A stretch of DNA of 64,000 bases from JAXLYX01 sp046351215 (lineage in GTDB: Bacteria; Myxococcota_A; Polyangia; Polyangiales; Houyiibacteriaceae): positions 1 to 64,000 of the forward strand of contig JAXLYX010000013.1 in NCBI GenBank assembly GCA_046351215.1. Reading direction: 5' to 3'. The position numbers and the translations under genes are program-made. Positions within the stretch are counted from its first letter, which is position 1, and every line of letters begins with the position of its first letter. Below are positions 16,043-24,642 of the stretch, one piece after another. Under the pieces are notes generated by a model. The model was given only the letters and a program-made list of their open reading frames with translations. It was not told where the DNA came from and ran no database searches.

Positions 16043-16912
16043 TCAGTGGTACGTGAACCGGAGCTCGTAGTCGCAGATGTGGAAGACGTCGCCCTCGTCG
16101 ATGCGCTTCGTCCCGACCTTCTGGCCCGAGAACTCGACCCCGTTCGTGCTGCCGAGGTCCTTCATGTAGTAGGAGCCACCGTGGTAGACGATGGCCGCGT
16201 GGCGGCGCGAGATGTTGCCGTCCTTGATGGGGAGGTCGGCGGACTTCGAGCCGCGGCCGATGACGAACTCCTCCTTGTTCACCGGGACCTTCTGGCCGTT
16301 GAAGACGACGTAGAGGGTCGGACGCTGGGCGACGGAGCCGCCGGCCGGCGGACGCGAGGGGAGCGGGGGCGGCGCCACCGATTCGATGGCGGCATGCGGT
16401 GCCGGCGTCGGAGCGGCCGGGAGCGGAGGCGGAGCGGCCGGAGCAGCGCGGAGCGGAGGCGGAGCGACGGCCGGGCCGCGCTCTTCGTAGCTTCCCGAGT
16501 AGCCGCCGGAGGCCGCGGGCGGCGGAGGGAGCGGAGGAACGGCCGGTGCGCCGCCGTAGGCGCCGAGCCCCGAGGCGGGACCGGTCTGCCGCAGCGGCGG
16601 AGGCGCCGACGGGATCGCGGGACGCGCCGCGCCGAGGGGCGGGATCGCGTGGGCTCCCGGCGAGGGCAGCGCAGGCACCGCGGGCGCCGCGTGCGCAGCC
16701 GCCGCGGGCGGCTGGCTCGTGCGCGCCGGACCGCCGCCCGGAGCCGTGGTGCGGCCCGCGTAGTTCCGCGAGCGCGCGTACTGCCGCATCGACTCGTTGA
16801 TCAGGTAGTCGACCGAGCATTCGAGCTCCTGGCTCATCTGCTCGAAGATCTCCCAGAGGTAGTCACGGCACTGGAAGCTGCGAAGCGTCTTCTTGTTCTG
16901 ATCCTGGGCCAT
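16043..16912 (-). CDS. Ribbon-helix-helix/FHA fusion protein
   Basis: The 289-aa protein has three parts. Residues about 9-50 (RSFQCRDYLWEIFEQMSQ, then SVDYLINESMRQYARSR) read as a ribbon-helix-helix DNA-binding unit: a short strand, a helix, a turn with S-x-x-x-L-I, and a second helix. A Pro/Ala-rich linker of about 140 residues follows. The C-terminal 90 residues are an FHA domain (VIGRGSKSADLPIKDGNISRRHA, STNGVEFSGQKV) with the phosphothreonine-binding R, S and H residues. It could link Ser/Thr kinase signalling to transcription. It is 12 nt downstream of the lipoprotein gene, forming an operon. Confidence 0.8.
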   Translation of the reverse strand: MAQDQNKKTLRSFQCRDYLWEIFEQMSQELECSVDYLINESMRQYARSRNYAGRTTAPGGGPARTSQPPAAAAHAAPAVPALPSPGAHAIPPLGAARPAIPSAPPPLRQTGPASGLGAYGGAPAVPPLPPPPAASGGYSGSYEERGPAVAPPPLRAAPAAPPPLPAAPTPAPHAAIESVAPPPLPSRPPAGGSVAQRPTLYVVFNGQKVPVNKEEFVIGRGSKSADLPIKDGNISRRHAAIVYHGGSYYMKDLGSTNGVEFSGQKVGTKRIDEGDVFHICDYELRFTYH

Positions 16913-16924
16913 TCGTTCGATGCC

Positions 16925-18499
16925 TCAGCGGTTCGCCGCGGGGTTGGGGTTCGAAAGACGCGCACGCATGGTCGCGAGCTCCGCGGTCGCGACCTTGCCG
17001 ACGGTTTCCTCGGGAGGATCGTGGCGCGCCCAGCCCTGACCGACGCAAGGCGTCGTCGACGAAGCGAGCCGCTCGACCGCGGGCACGTCGGAGACGGCAC
17101 CGCGCCGGGCGAGGAAATGGATGGCGAGCACCTGCCGCGACCAGGCAGGCGACGCGAGCTCGCGACGCAGGAGATCCATCGGGGCATCTCCCATCTGGCT
17201 GATGCGCGTGGCGTAGCCCTCGAGCTCGGACGGCTCGAACGAGACGTTCGGGGCCGAAGGAAGCTTCGTGAGGAACTCGCCGACGACGCCGCTGCCGCCG
17301 ATCGCGAGCACGAGCTCGCCGGCGCGCCAACGGAGGCGCCGCGCGAGGGTCTGGGCGGCCTCGTCGCCCTCGAGGCCGGTGGCCTGCACGAGCGGCCACA
17401 TCGACGCGATCGCGTCGCGCGAGCGGGTGTCGGCGATGCGGTCGAAGGCGTAGTCACGGACGTTCGGCGGATTGTTCGCGTCGAGCGCGATCGGGAGCAG
17501 ACGCGCGACGTGGATCGCCGCGACGTGGCCCTCGAGCGCCATCAGCGCACGCTGGCGGCGCAGATTGAGACTCTCGCCGTCCGGCGCGTTCGCCGGCACC
17601 GGCGTCGAGGCGATGGCGAGCAGCCGATCGCGCACGGCATCGACGTCGCCGAGGAACTTCATGGCCGGCACGGCGCCGTCGTTGATGAAGCCCTCGCGGT
17701 TCGCGAGCGCGATGGTCGTGAGACGCGCGTCCGTGACGTTGCGCTGTCCCTGCGCCTCGAGCTGCTTCCGGATCTCGCCCTTCATCCACGTGATGAAGCC
17801 GTCGCCTTCCATCTCCTGCTCGATCGCGACGAGCCGCTGGCCGGCGCGGGTCTTCGTCGGCGCGTCGCCGAGCTGGCCGATGAGCTCCGCGATCTTCACG
17901 AGCGCTTCCTTCGACATGCGCGAGGAGAGCGCGTTCACGAGCTGCGAGGCCGCGGGCGCACCGAGCTGTCGGCAGACCTGCTCGACGCTGAAATTCCCGG
18001 CGAGGCTGCGTCCCGTGAAGTCGACGACGTACCAGGACACGACGGCCTGCGTGAGCTTCTGCTGCGTGGCGGCGTCGGCGTAGTGGATCAGCATGAACGC
18101 CGCGTCCTTCGCCTTCACCGAGGACTCGGCGGGGCCCTGGCCCGGCTGCTGCGTCGCGTTCTCCGTGCCGGCCATCATCCGCTCGAGCTCGGGCACCATG
18201 CCCGTGACGATCGCGGCGAGCTGCGGATCGTTCGCGGAGCGCATGCGCTCGAACGCGTGCGAGAGCTCCGTGACGCCGTCGACGTCGCTCCGATCCATCG
18301 CCACGAGCGCGAGCGCGGCCTGCGTGCGGAGCGGCGCGTCGTAGTGCGGGCTGGTGAGCACGGCGACGAGCTTTCCGGGGCCCTTCACCGTGCGCTTCCA
18401 GTGGCTGATGTCCTCCGACGTGACCTTGCATCCGCTCACTGCGGTGAACAGGAGCGCGGACACCAGGGCGGTCGCGAGGAGAGTTCGGAGTCGATGCAT
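16925..18499 (-). CDS. HEAT-like helical repeat lipoprotein
   Basis: The 524-aa protein starts MHRLRTLLATALVSALLF and has a lipobox AVSGC at about 20-24, so it is a lipid-anchored envelope protein. The mature part is helical with repeated short helix pairs such as APLRTQAALALVAMDRSD and LRRQRALMALEGHVAAIH, suggesting HEAT/armadillo-type repeats used as a binding scaffold. No enzyme motif is seen. It lies upstream of the RHH-FHA gene. A candidate extended -10 (TGG-TATCGT) is at 18603-18611. It is divergent from ftsK. Confidence 0.7.
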   Translation of the reverse strand: MHRLRTLLATALVSALLFTAVSGCKVTSEDISHWKRTVKGPGKLVAVLTSPHYDAPLRTQAALALVAMDRSDVDGVTELSHAFERMRSANDPQLAAIVTGMVPELERMMAGTENATQQPGQGPAESSVKAKDAAFMLIHYADAATQQKLTQAVVSWYVVDFTGRSLAGNFSVEQVCRQLGAPAASQLVNALSSRMSKEALVKIAELIGQLGDAPTKTRAGQRLVAIEQEMEGDGFITWMKGEIRKQLEAQGQRNVTDARLTTIALANREGFINDGAVPAMKFLGDVDAVRDRLLAIASTPVPANAPDGESLNLRRQRALMALEGHVAAIHVARLLPIALDANNPPNVRDYAFDRIADTRSRDAIASMWPLVQATGLEGDEAAQTLARRLRWRAGELVLAIGGSGVVGEFLTKLPSAPNVSFEPSELEGYATRISQMGDAPMDLLRRELASPAWSRQVLAIHFLARRGAVSDVPAVERLASSTTPCVGQGWARHDPPEETVGKVATAELATMRARLSNPNPAANR

Positions 18500-18674
18500 G
18501 GGTCCCTGCGTGATCGGGTCGTGTTCGGCGCGGGCCCCCCGGGCCGCACGCCCCCCTGGTTCCGGCCGGACGGTCACGGACGGTCGGGCCGGGTGGGCCG
18601 CTACGATACCAGACCTGGGGGCCCTTCGATCAAGTGCTCGACGATCCGGAGGCCTTTGTAACTTCTCCAGTTTC

Positions 18675-18703
18675 TTGACGTTTCGCTCGGACTTCCCTAG
18701 CCT
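18675..18703 (+). promoter_or_regulatory. Candidate ftsK promoter
   Basis: TTGACG (18675-18680), a 17-nt spacer and TAGCCT (18698-18703) form a sigma-70-like promoter 20 nt before the TTG start of ftsK. Confidence 0.5.
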
Positions 18704-18723
18704 CGTTGTGGGAAGGTACGCAC

Positions 18724-21402
18724 TTGAGCGCACACGAGACCACACCGGAGGAGCCACTCGACGTCATCCTGGGTCGCCGGCACGAGGTGCTGGGCATCGT
18801 CGCGGCCGCGGCGACCCTGCTGATGTCGCTCTCGCTCCTGTCGTACGACGCCCGGGGCGGGGAGAACCTGATCGGCCCCGTCGGGACGGCCCTCGCCTCG
18901 ATGCTGGCCTCGGCCTTCGGCGTGGCGGCCTGGCTGCTCCCGATCGAGTCGGGCCTCGCCTCGATCCGCCTCTTCACCGGCCGGTCCGCCCTGCTCGGGG
19001 TGGCCACGGTCGCGTCGACCCTGGTCATCGTCCTCGTCGGCTGCGCCCTCACCCACCTCGCCCTCGGCGACACGCAGGTCTTCGGCGGCCACCTCCCCGG
19101 CGGCGTGATCGGCGAGGTCCTCGGCGAGGTCCTCCGTTCCCTGCTCGGGCTGACCGGCGCGTTCATCGTCGGCATCGCCGTGCTGCTCATCACGATGGTG
19201 CTGCGGACCCCGTGGTCCGTGACCGAGATCGCCATCAAGGTCTGGACGGTGCTCCGGGCCGCCGCGCTCCGGTTCGCGGGCGCGTGCCGTGCGGTCGTCG
19301 AGGCCTGGCGCGAAGCCCGGGAGCTCGAGCGCGCCGAGCGCGAGGCGGCCGAGCGAGCGGCCGAGCCGCGCATCGTCGGTGGCAGCGTCCCGCCCGGCTG
19401 CGACGTGACCTCGGACGGCCCGGCCGACGAGGGCGGCGACCTCGAGCCGGACTCCGGGACGTTCGCCACGCAGGACGAGGACGAGGCGCTCGGCCAGGAC
19501 GACGAAGACGAGGAAGCCGAGGCCTTCGCCGCCGAAGACGAGGTCGAGGACGACGAGGCCTTCGCGGAGGAGGCCGAGGCCGCCGAAGAGGAAGAAGAAG
19601 AGGAAGACGAGCCCGAGGAGGCCTTCGTCGCCCCCGTCGTCCCGCTCCGTGCCCCGAAGGCGGCGAAGCCCGCGCAGGCCAAGCCGGCCTCCGTCCCGCC
19701 CGAGCCGATCCGCGCCGAGCCCCCGAAGTCCTCGGCGAGCCTCCGCCCGCCGAAGGCCCCGTCGGCCCACGAGCCGACGATCGTCGCGCCGCGTCGCGAT
19801 CCCGCGTCCGAGCGTCCGGCGAAGGCCGGCGAGCCCGCCGCCGCGCCGAGGCGCGGCTTCCAGCTCCCTCCCACGAGCCTCCTCGAGGAGGGCGATCGGA
19901 GCGAGGTCGCGATCGATCCGGCCGTGCTCAAGGAGACGGCGCGCCGCCTGACCGAGACCCTCGAGGCCTACGGCGTGCGCGGCCGCGTCGACGAGATCCA
20001 TCCCGGCCCCGTCGTCACGATGTACGAGTTCGAGCCCGCGAGCGGCACGAAGGTCAGCAAGATCGCCGGCCTCGGCGACGACCTCGCGCTCGCCCTCGCC
20101 GCCGAGAAGGTGCGCATCGTCGCGCCGATCCCCGGCAAGGCGCGCGTCGGCTTCGAGCTGCCGAACGGACGCCGCAAGACCGTGCACATGCGCCAGATCC
20201 TCGAGCACGAGGGCTGGTCGAAGCACACCGTGCCGCTGCCGATCGCGCTCGGTCAGGACATCACCGGCCGTCCCGTCTACTACGACCTCGCGAAGATGCC
20301 GCACCTCCTCGTCGCCGGTGCGACGGGCGCCGGCAAGAGCGTCGGCCTCAACGTCATGCTGGCGTCGCTCCTCTACAAGAAGACGCCCGACGACCTCCGC
20401 ATGCTCATGATCGACCCGAAGGTCGTCGAGCTGAAGGTCTTCGACGGCATCCCGCACATGCTGCTGCCGGTCGTCACCGACATGAAGAAGGCGGCGCTCG
20501 CGCTGAAGTGGGCGGTCGACGAGATGGAGCGCCGCTACCAGCTCTTCGCCGACGCGGGCGCGAAGAACATCATCACGTTCAACGAGCGCGTCGAGAAGGT
20601 GCACGCGGGCTCGATGACCCTCGCGCAGTTCATGCCGTCGCGCGTGAAGAAGGTCCGCGCGCAGGGGCCCGACGGCGAGGAGTTGTTCCTCGATCCCTCG
20701 GACGACGAGCGTCCGGACGCGCTCCAGGACCTGCCGAAGAAGCTCCCGTACATCGTGGTCGTCGTCGACGAATTCGCCGACCTGATGATGGTCGCGGCGA
20801 AGGACGTCGAGGCCTGCGTCGCCCGCCTCGCGCAGAAGGCGCGCGCCGCCGGCATCCACGTGATCCTCGCGACGCAGCGCCCCTCGGTCGACGTCATCAC
20901 CGGCATGATCAAGGCGAACTTCCCGGCGCGCATGGCCTTCAAGGTCAGCCAGCGCGAGGACTCGCGCACCATCCTCGGCTGCCAGGGCGCCGAGCACCTG
21001 CTCGGCATGGGCGACATGCTCCTCATCCCGCCGGGCTCGAGCGATCCGCGGCGCGTGCACTCGGCCTTCATCAGCGAGGACGAGGTGCAGTCCGTCTGCG
21101 ACTTCCTGCGCCAGCAGGGCAAGCCGATCTACGACGAGAACATCCTGAAGCCGCGCGACGACGACGCCGAAGGCGACGCCGGCGGCGGGGGCGGCGAGGG
21201 CGGCGACGATCCCCTCTACGATCGCGCCGTCGCCTGCGTGGTCCAGGCCGGTTTCTGCTCGATCAGCCAGATCCAGCGCGTGCTCGGCGTCGGCTACAAC
21301 AAAGCCGCGAAGCTCGTCGATCAGATGGAGCGCGAAGGCGTCGTCGGCCCGGCGAGCAGCAAGGCCGGCGGACGCCGCGAGGTCATCGCGCAGCCGATCT
21401 GA
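18724..21402 (+). CDS. ftsK: DNA translocase FtsK/SpoIIIE
   Basis: The 892-aa protein moves chromosome termini through the division septum and activates dimer resolution. Residues 1-175 hold four transmembrane helices. A linker of about 200 residues is strongly acidic and Pro/Ala-rich. The motor domain has Walker A GATGAGKS near 532 and Walker B VVVVDEFADLMM near 680. The last 60 residues are the winged-helix gamma domain (SISQIQRVLGVGYNKAAKLVDQMEREG) that reads KOPS-like DNA. The TTG at 18724 is chosen because GGAAGG lies 7 nt upstream; a TTG at 18706 would swallow that site. Confidence 0.95.
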   Translation: MSAHETTPEEPLDVILGRRHEVLGIVAAAATLLMSLSLLSYDARGGENLIGPVGTALASMLASAFGVAAWLLPIESGLASIRLFTGRSALLGVATVASTLVIVLVGCALTHLALGDTQVFGGHLPGGVIGEVLGEVLRSLLGLTGAFIVGIAVLLITMVLRTPWSVTEIAIKVWTVLRAAALRFAGACRAVVEAWREARELERAEREAAERAAEPRIVGGSVPPGCDVTSDGPADEGGDLEPDSGTFATQDEDEALGQDDEDEEAEAFAAEDEVEDDEAFAEEAEAAEEEEEEEDEPEEAFVAPVVPLRAPKAAKPAQAKPASVPPEPIRAEPPKSSASLRPPKAPSAHEPTIVAPRRDPASERPAKAGEPAAAPRRGFQLPPTSLLEEGDRSEVAIDPAVLKETARRLTETLEAYGVRGRVDEIHPGPVVTMYEFEPASGTKVSKIAGLGDDLALALAAEKVRIVAPIPGKARVGFELPNGRRKTVHMRQILEHEGWSKHTVPLPIALGQDITGRPVYYDLAKMPHLLVAGATGAGKSVGLNVMLASLLYKKTPDDLRMLMIDPKVVELKVFDGIPHMLLPVVTDMKKAALALKWAVDEMERRYQLFADAGAKNIITFNERVEKVHAGSMTLAQFMPSRVKKVRAQGPDGEELFLDPSDDERPDALQDLPKKLPYIVVVVDEFADLMMVAAKDVEACVARLAQKARAAGIHVILATQRPSVDVITGMIKANFPARMAFKVSQREDSRTILGCQGAEHLLGMGDMLLIPPGSSDPRRVHSAFISEDEVQSVCDFLRQQGKPIYDENILKPRDDDAEGDAGGGGGEGGDDPLYDRAVACVVQAGFCSISQIQRVLGVGYNKAAKLVDQMEREGVVGPASSKAGGRREVIAQPI

Positions 21403-21492
21403 GGCGGGAATCGAAGCGCCGTGCGTGCTCCGCCGAAGGGAGCAGGTCGTCGCGCGCTCGAAAGCGAGCTTCAGGAATTCGCGATTGCACTC

Positions 21493-21522
21493 TTGTAACG
21501 AACGCGGGTCGTTGCCTAGATT
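21493..21522 (+). promoter_or_regulatory. Candidate promoter of lipoprotein gene
   Basis: TTGTAA (21493-21498), an 18-nt spacer and TAGATT (21517-21522) lie 35 nt before the ATG at 21558, in a locally AT-richer stretch. Confidence 0.45.
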
Positions 21523-21557
21523 GTGCTCGTTTCATCCTTTCTTCACGGAGCTTGCAT

Positions 21558-22643
21558 ATGAACCGAACTCGCTTGGTTTGGACCGTCTTCTCTTGTCTTT
21601 CGATCGTCTCCGGGATGTCGGCCTGTGACAGCGATCCCCCCGGGACGCCGACGCCGGATTCGGGTGGGACCCAGAACGTCCCGATCGGGTGTGCCGTCGG
21701 GATGGACCCGACCGCGGCCGACATGGCGCAGCCGGAAGAGATCTTCGTGATCAACCGCTTCCAGCTCCCCTCGGGCGCGAGCGCCTCGGTGGTCGACGGC
21801 CTCGACGTCGACGGCCAGACGACCTCGTCGACCACGGACGCCGCGGGCTGCTTCGTCCGCGACACCAAGGCCGCGTCCACCGCGACCGTCTCGAACGTCG
21901 ACAACCAGCTCGCGGCCGTCGGCACGGCCGCCGCGACCCTCGGCGTCGACATCTCGAAGGCCCTCCAGGACGCCGTCGCCCCCTCGACCGGCGCGGCCTC
22001 GCTCGAGATCAAGGTCGGCCTGAAGAACTGGAACCACACGCTGACGGACGACTGCGTCCAGGTCGGCCTCTACGTCGGCGCGCCCGGCTCCTCGACGCTC
22101 CTCGCGTCGCAGGTCACCACGCTCAGCGGCGGCCTCAGCCCCGTCGTCTCGAACTGGGGCACGCTCAACGTCAGCGTCACCGTCTCGGGCATCTCGGGCT
22201 GCACGCCCAATTCCATGGTGTCGTGCGGCGGCGGCCAGACCCAGGACTGCAGCGCGACCATCCCGCTCAAGCTCTTCGGCGTGAAGCTCCGCATGAACGT
22301 CCAGGCGAAGACCGGCGGCGGCTTCCAGCTCGTGACGAACCGTCCGAACCCGCCCGAGAACGTCACCACGGTGGCGAACCCCTCGCTCATCGGCGGCTTC
22401 CTCTACTGGGGCGCCAAGACCGGCACCCCGGAGGCGGGCTCCTTCCAGGAGGCGCTCAAGAACGCGCTCTGCGAGCTCGGCCAGGGCGGTCAGTGGTCGA
22501 CCGTCCAGAGCATCATCGCCGGCAAGCTCGACCTGCACTCGACGGCGGCGGGCGCGAACCCCGACGCGTGCACGGGCACCTCGGCGGCCTCGGGCAACGC
22601 GAACGCGATCTCCATCGGCGCGTACGCGGGCTCGGGCTACTGA
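21558..22643 (+). CDS. Secreted lipoprotein of unknown function
   Basis: The 361-aa protein begins MNRTRLVWTVFSCLSIVSG with a lipobox GMSAC, then a Pro/Thr/Ser linker. The body is Gly/Ser/Thr-rich and likely beta-structured, with several Cys that could form disulfides (DDC, SGC, VSC, DCS). No domain is recognised. The start is supported by CGGAG 7 nt upstream. It is a single gene after ftsK with its own candidate promoter and a strong hairpin behind it. Confidence 0.7.
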   Translation: MNRTRLVWTVFSCLSIVSGMSACDSDPPGTPTPDSGGTQNVPIGCAVGMDPTAADMAQPEEIFVINRFQLPSGASASVVDGLDVDGQTTSSTTDAAGCFVRDTKAASTATVSNVDNQLAAVGTAAATLGVDISKALQDAVAPSTGAASLEIKVGLKNWNHTLTDDCVQVGLYVGAPGSSTLLASQVTTLSGGLSPVVSNWGTLNVSVTVSGISGCTPNSMVSCGGGQTQDCSATIPLKLFGVKLRMNVQAKTGGGFQLVTNRPNPPENVTTVANPSLIGGFLYWGAKTGTPEAGSFQEALKNALCELGQGGQWSTVQSIIAGKLDLHSTAAGANPDACTGTSAASGNANAISIGAYAGSGY

Positions 22644-22667
22644 GCCCGCCTCGCCTTCGTCCACGGA

Positions 22668-22699
22668 CCCGAGGCCGCGGGCAGTCCCGGGGCCTCGGG
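22668..22699 (+). terminator. Long GC hairpin after lipoprotein gene
   Basis: CCCGAGGCC (22668-22676) pairs exactly with GGCCTCGGG (22691-22699), and the loop can pair further (CGGG/CCCG around CAGT). It lies 25 nt after the stop; there is no clear T-run. Confidence 0.5.
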
Positions 22700-22769
22700 T
22701 GACGAGCCCGCGGAGCGCACCCGACGGAGGCCCCTCGCGGCGCGATGCCGCCTGGGGGATCCTCCGCGC

Positions 22770-23894
22770 GTGAGGTTCCTCGTCGACATCATCACCGCCT
22801 GCGCCTTTCTCGTCGCGATCTGGGTCGGCGGGACGCTTCTCGTCGGGCTCGCGGGAGCGGAGGCCTCGCGATCGTTCGCCGTCGTGCCCCTGGTCCGCCT
22901 GGGAGTCCCGCTGCTCCTCGTCGCGACGGCGGCCGCCGCCGGCCTCACGTGGGCTCGGCGCCGAACGGAGAGCCGTCGACGCGTCTTGCAGCTCGTCGTC
23001 GGAGGGCTCGTGCTCCTCGCGCTCGCGGCCGCCGTGCGCTCGGGCCCGGCCGCCCTCGACGCGTGGAAGCGCCGCCGTGCCTCGCCCGCTCTCCACCGGG
23101 CGTGCGACGCGAGGGACGCGGCCCGGGTCCGCGCCCTCCTCCGAGCGGGAGCATCGCCGGAGGACCGCGATCCCCGCGGCCTCTCGGCCATCGAGCACGC
23201 GGCGCTGCACGGCTCGCCGGAGGTCCTCGACGCGCTCGCCGAGCACCACGCTCGCTTCTCGGAGCCGGATCTCCTCGAACACGCGCTCCACAATCCGGAC
23301 CCGAGCGTCGTCGGATGGCTCCTCGACCATGCCTTCCCACCCCGTGGAGAAGCCGCCGTCCACGCGCTCGTACGCGCGGCATGCCTCCCGAACCCCGAAG
23401 CCGTCCACACGCTCCTCTCGCGTGGCGTCCCCGCCGAGGACGGGTTCCTCGCGGCCGCCCGATGCGGCTCGATCGCGCTCTTCGACGGGCACGCCATCTC
23501 GGCCGGTGCACGGAGACGCGCGATCTCCGAATCGATCGACGCCGATGCCCCCGCGAGCCTCGAGCACCTCTTCGCGCACGCCCCCGATCCCGAGAGCCGC
23601 CCGGATGCGAACGCTCCGGACGCGCGGGGGACGCGCCCGCTCGCGCTCGCGATCGATCGATGCGCGGCCTGCGTCGACGTGCTGCTCGCGCACGGAGCGC
23701 GCCTCGACCTCGCGGTCGAGGGGGACAGATGGCCCCTCCGAGTGGCCGTCGAACGAGGCGACCGCGAGATCGTGGCGGACCTCCTCGCCCACGGCGCCGG
23801 ATTCCCGGATCGGTCGCTGCGCGACGACGTCGCGCGTCGCGGCGAGCGCGCCGTCGCGGAGGAGCTCGTGGAGGAGTCCCTCGAGGCCGAGTGA
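22770..23894 (+). CDS. Membrane-anchored ankyrin-repeat protein
   Basis: The 374-aa protein has three hydrophobic helices in the first 95 residues (ACAFLVAIWVGGTLLVGLAG, then VPLVRLGVPLLLVATAAAAG, then VLQLVVGGLVLLALAAAV). A cytoplasmic or periplasmic region of ankyrin-type repeats follows: ALHRACDARDAARVRALLRAGAS, then repeats near 135-165 and a pair near 280-345 (VDVLLAHGA, REIVADLLAHGAG). Ankyrin repeats bind proteins; the partner is unknown. The GTG start has only a weak ribosome site. It converges with the winged-helix gene, 3 nt apart. Confidence 0.75.
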   Translation: MRFLVDIITACAFLVAIWVGGTLLVGLAGAEASRSFAVVPLVRLGVPLLLVATAAAAGLTWARRRTESRRRVLQLVVGGLVLLALAAAVRSGPAALDAWKRRRASPALHRACDARDAARVRALLRAGASPEDRDPRGLSAIEHAALHGSPEVLDALAEHHARFSEPDLLEHALHNPDPSVVGWLLDHAFPPRGEAAVHALVRAACLPNPEAVHTLLSRGVPAEDGFLAAARCGSIALFDGHAISAGARRRAISESIDADAPASLEHLFAHAPDPESRPDANAPDARGTRPLALAIDRCAACVDVLLAHGARLDLAVEGDRWPLRVAVERGDREIVADLLAHGAGFPDRSLRDDVARRGERAVAEELVEESLEAE

Positions 23895-23897
23895 GCC

Positions 23898-24218
23898 TCA
23901 GCCGTCCTCGAGCACGCAATCGACGATCTCGCCGAGCGTGCGGTGACCCTCGACCGGATGGCGCAGGGGCGCGCTGCCGACCACCCGATAGCGGTTGCGT
24001 CGCCCCTGCCGCTGCACCCGCAGGTACCCGGCCTCTTCGAGCTCCGCGACGATGCGCTGCACCGCGCGCTCGGTGATGCCGACCTGCTCGGCGACCTCCC
24101 GCAGGCGGAGGCCCGAGTCGCGGGCGAGGCAGAAGAGCACGTGCGAGTGGTTCGTGAAGAAGGTCCACGTCCTCGCGGCCTCCGATGCGCGGCGCGCGGG
24201 CTTCTTCGGTCTGGCCAT
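23898..24218 (-). CDS. Winged-helix DNA-binding regulator (MarR-like)
   Basis: The 106-aa protein is mostly one winged helix-turn-helix: SHVLFCLARDSGLRLREVAEQVGITERAVQRIVAELEEAGYLRVQRQ, then the wing RRNRYRV. It is compact and close to MarR/ArsR-type single-domain regulators. It is divergent from the RND efflux operon across a 424-nt AT-rich gap and is the likely local regulator of that operon. A candidate extended -10 (TGT-TAGCCC, 24227-24235) ends 8 nt before the ATG. A longer in-frame start at 24314 is less likely. Confidence 0.75.
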   Translation of the reverse strand: MARPKKPARRASEAARTWTFFTNHSHVLFCLARDSGLRLREVAEQVGITERAVQRIVAELEEAGYLRVQRQGRRNRYRVVGSAPLRHPVEGHRTLGEIVDCVLEDG

Positions 24219-24642
24219 CTCGGTCGGGGCTAACACGCGGGCGTCCGCCTCGCCAGACGCGGTCGGTACCCTGCCGGCGGAGCGGCCGGCCCTGCGTTTC
24301 GCGACATACGACATGGATTTCGGCTATTTGCCCTCTACGAGAGCATCACGCGGAAGCGTGCGCCCATATCGGCCATATTTTACGAGCTTTCGAAGGATGC
24401 ACTCGCAGGTGCAAAGAAACATTATTCCGGACATTACAATCCTGTTTAGACCGTGCGAGCGACCTCGGACGACTCCATAGACTCGGCATGGGTTCGCAAG
24501 TCATCGGGACTCGCCGTCCGCCGGCTCCGTCGCAGCACCCGTCTCTCGGAGACGAACGGCTGCCGAAGGCGTCGTGCCCCGGTCGAGCTCCGACGCGCGA
24601 CGGCTCCCGGGCCTCGCGCACCGGACGTGCCCACGAGGCTCC
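24219..24642. promoter_or_regulatory. Regulatory region between winged-helix gene and RND operon
   Basis: There is no gene in this 424-nt gap. It is markedly AT-richer at 24290-24450. It contains a perfect inverted repeat CACGC-GGAA-GCGTG (24347-24360), a candidate operator, and several -10-like boxes facing the RND genes: TACAAT (24435-24440), TAGACC (24447-24452) and TAGACT (24478-24483). No good -35 goes with them. A leader of 160 nt or more would precede the RND start. Confidence 0.4.

Noticed and set aside
15221..18661. Very long plus-strand open frame over the hydrolase, FHA and lipoprotein genes
   Set aside because: It is antisense to three well-supported genes and its product is Arg-rich and featureless.
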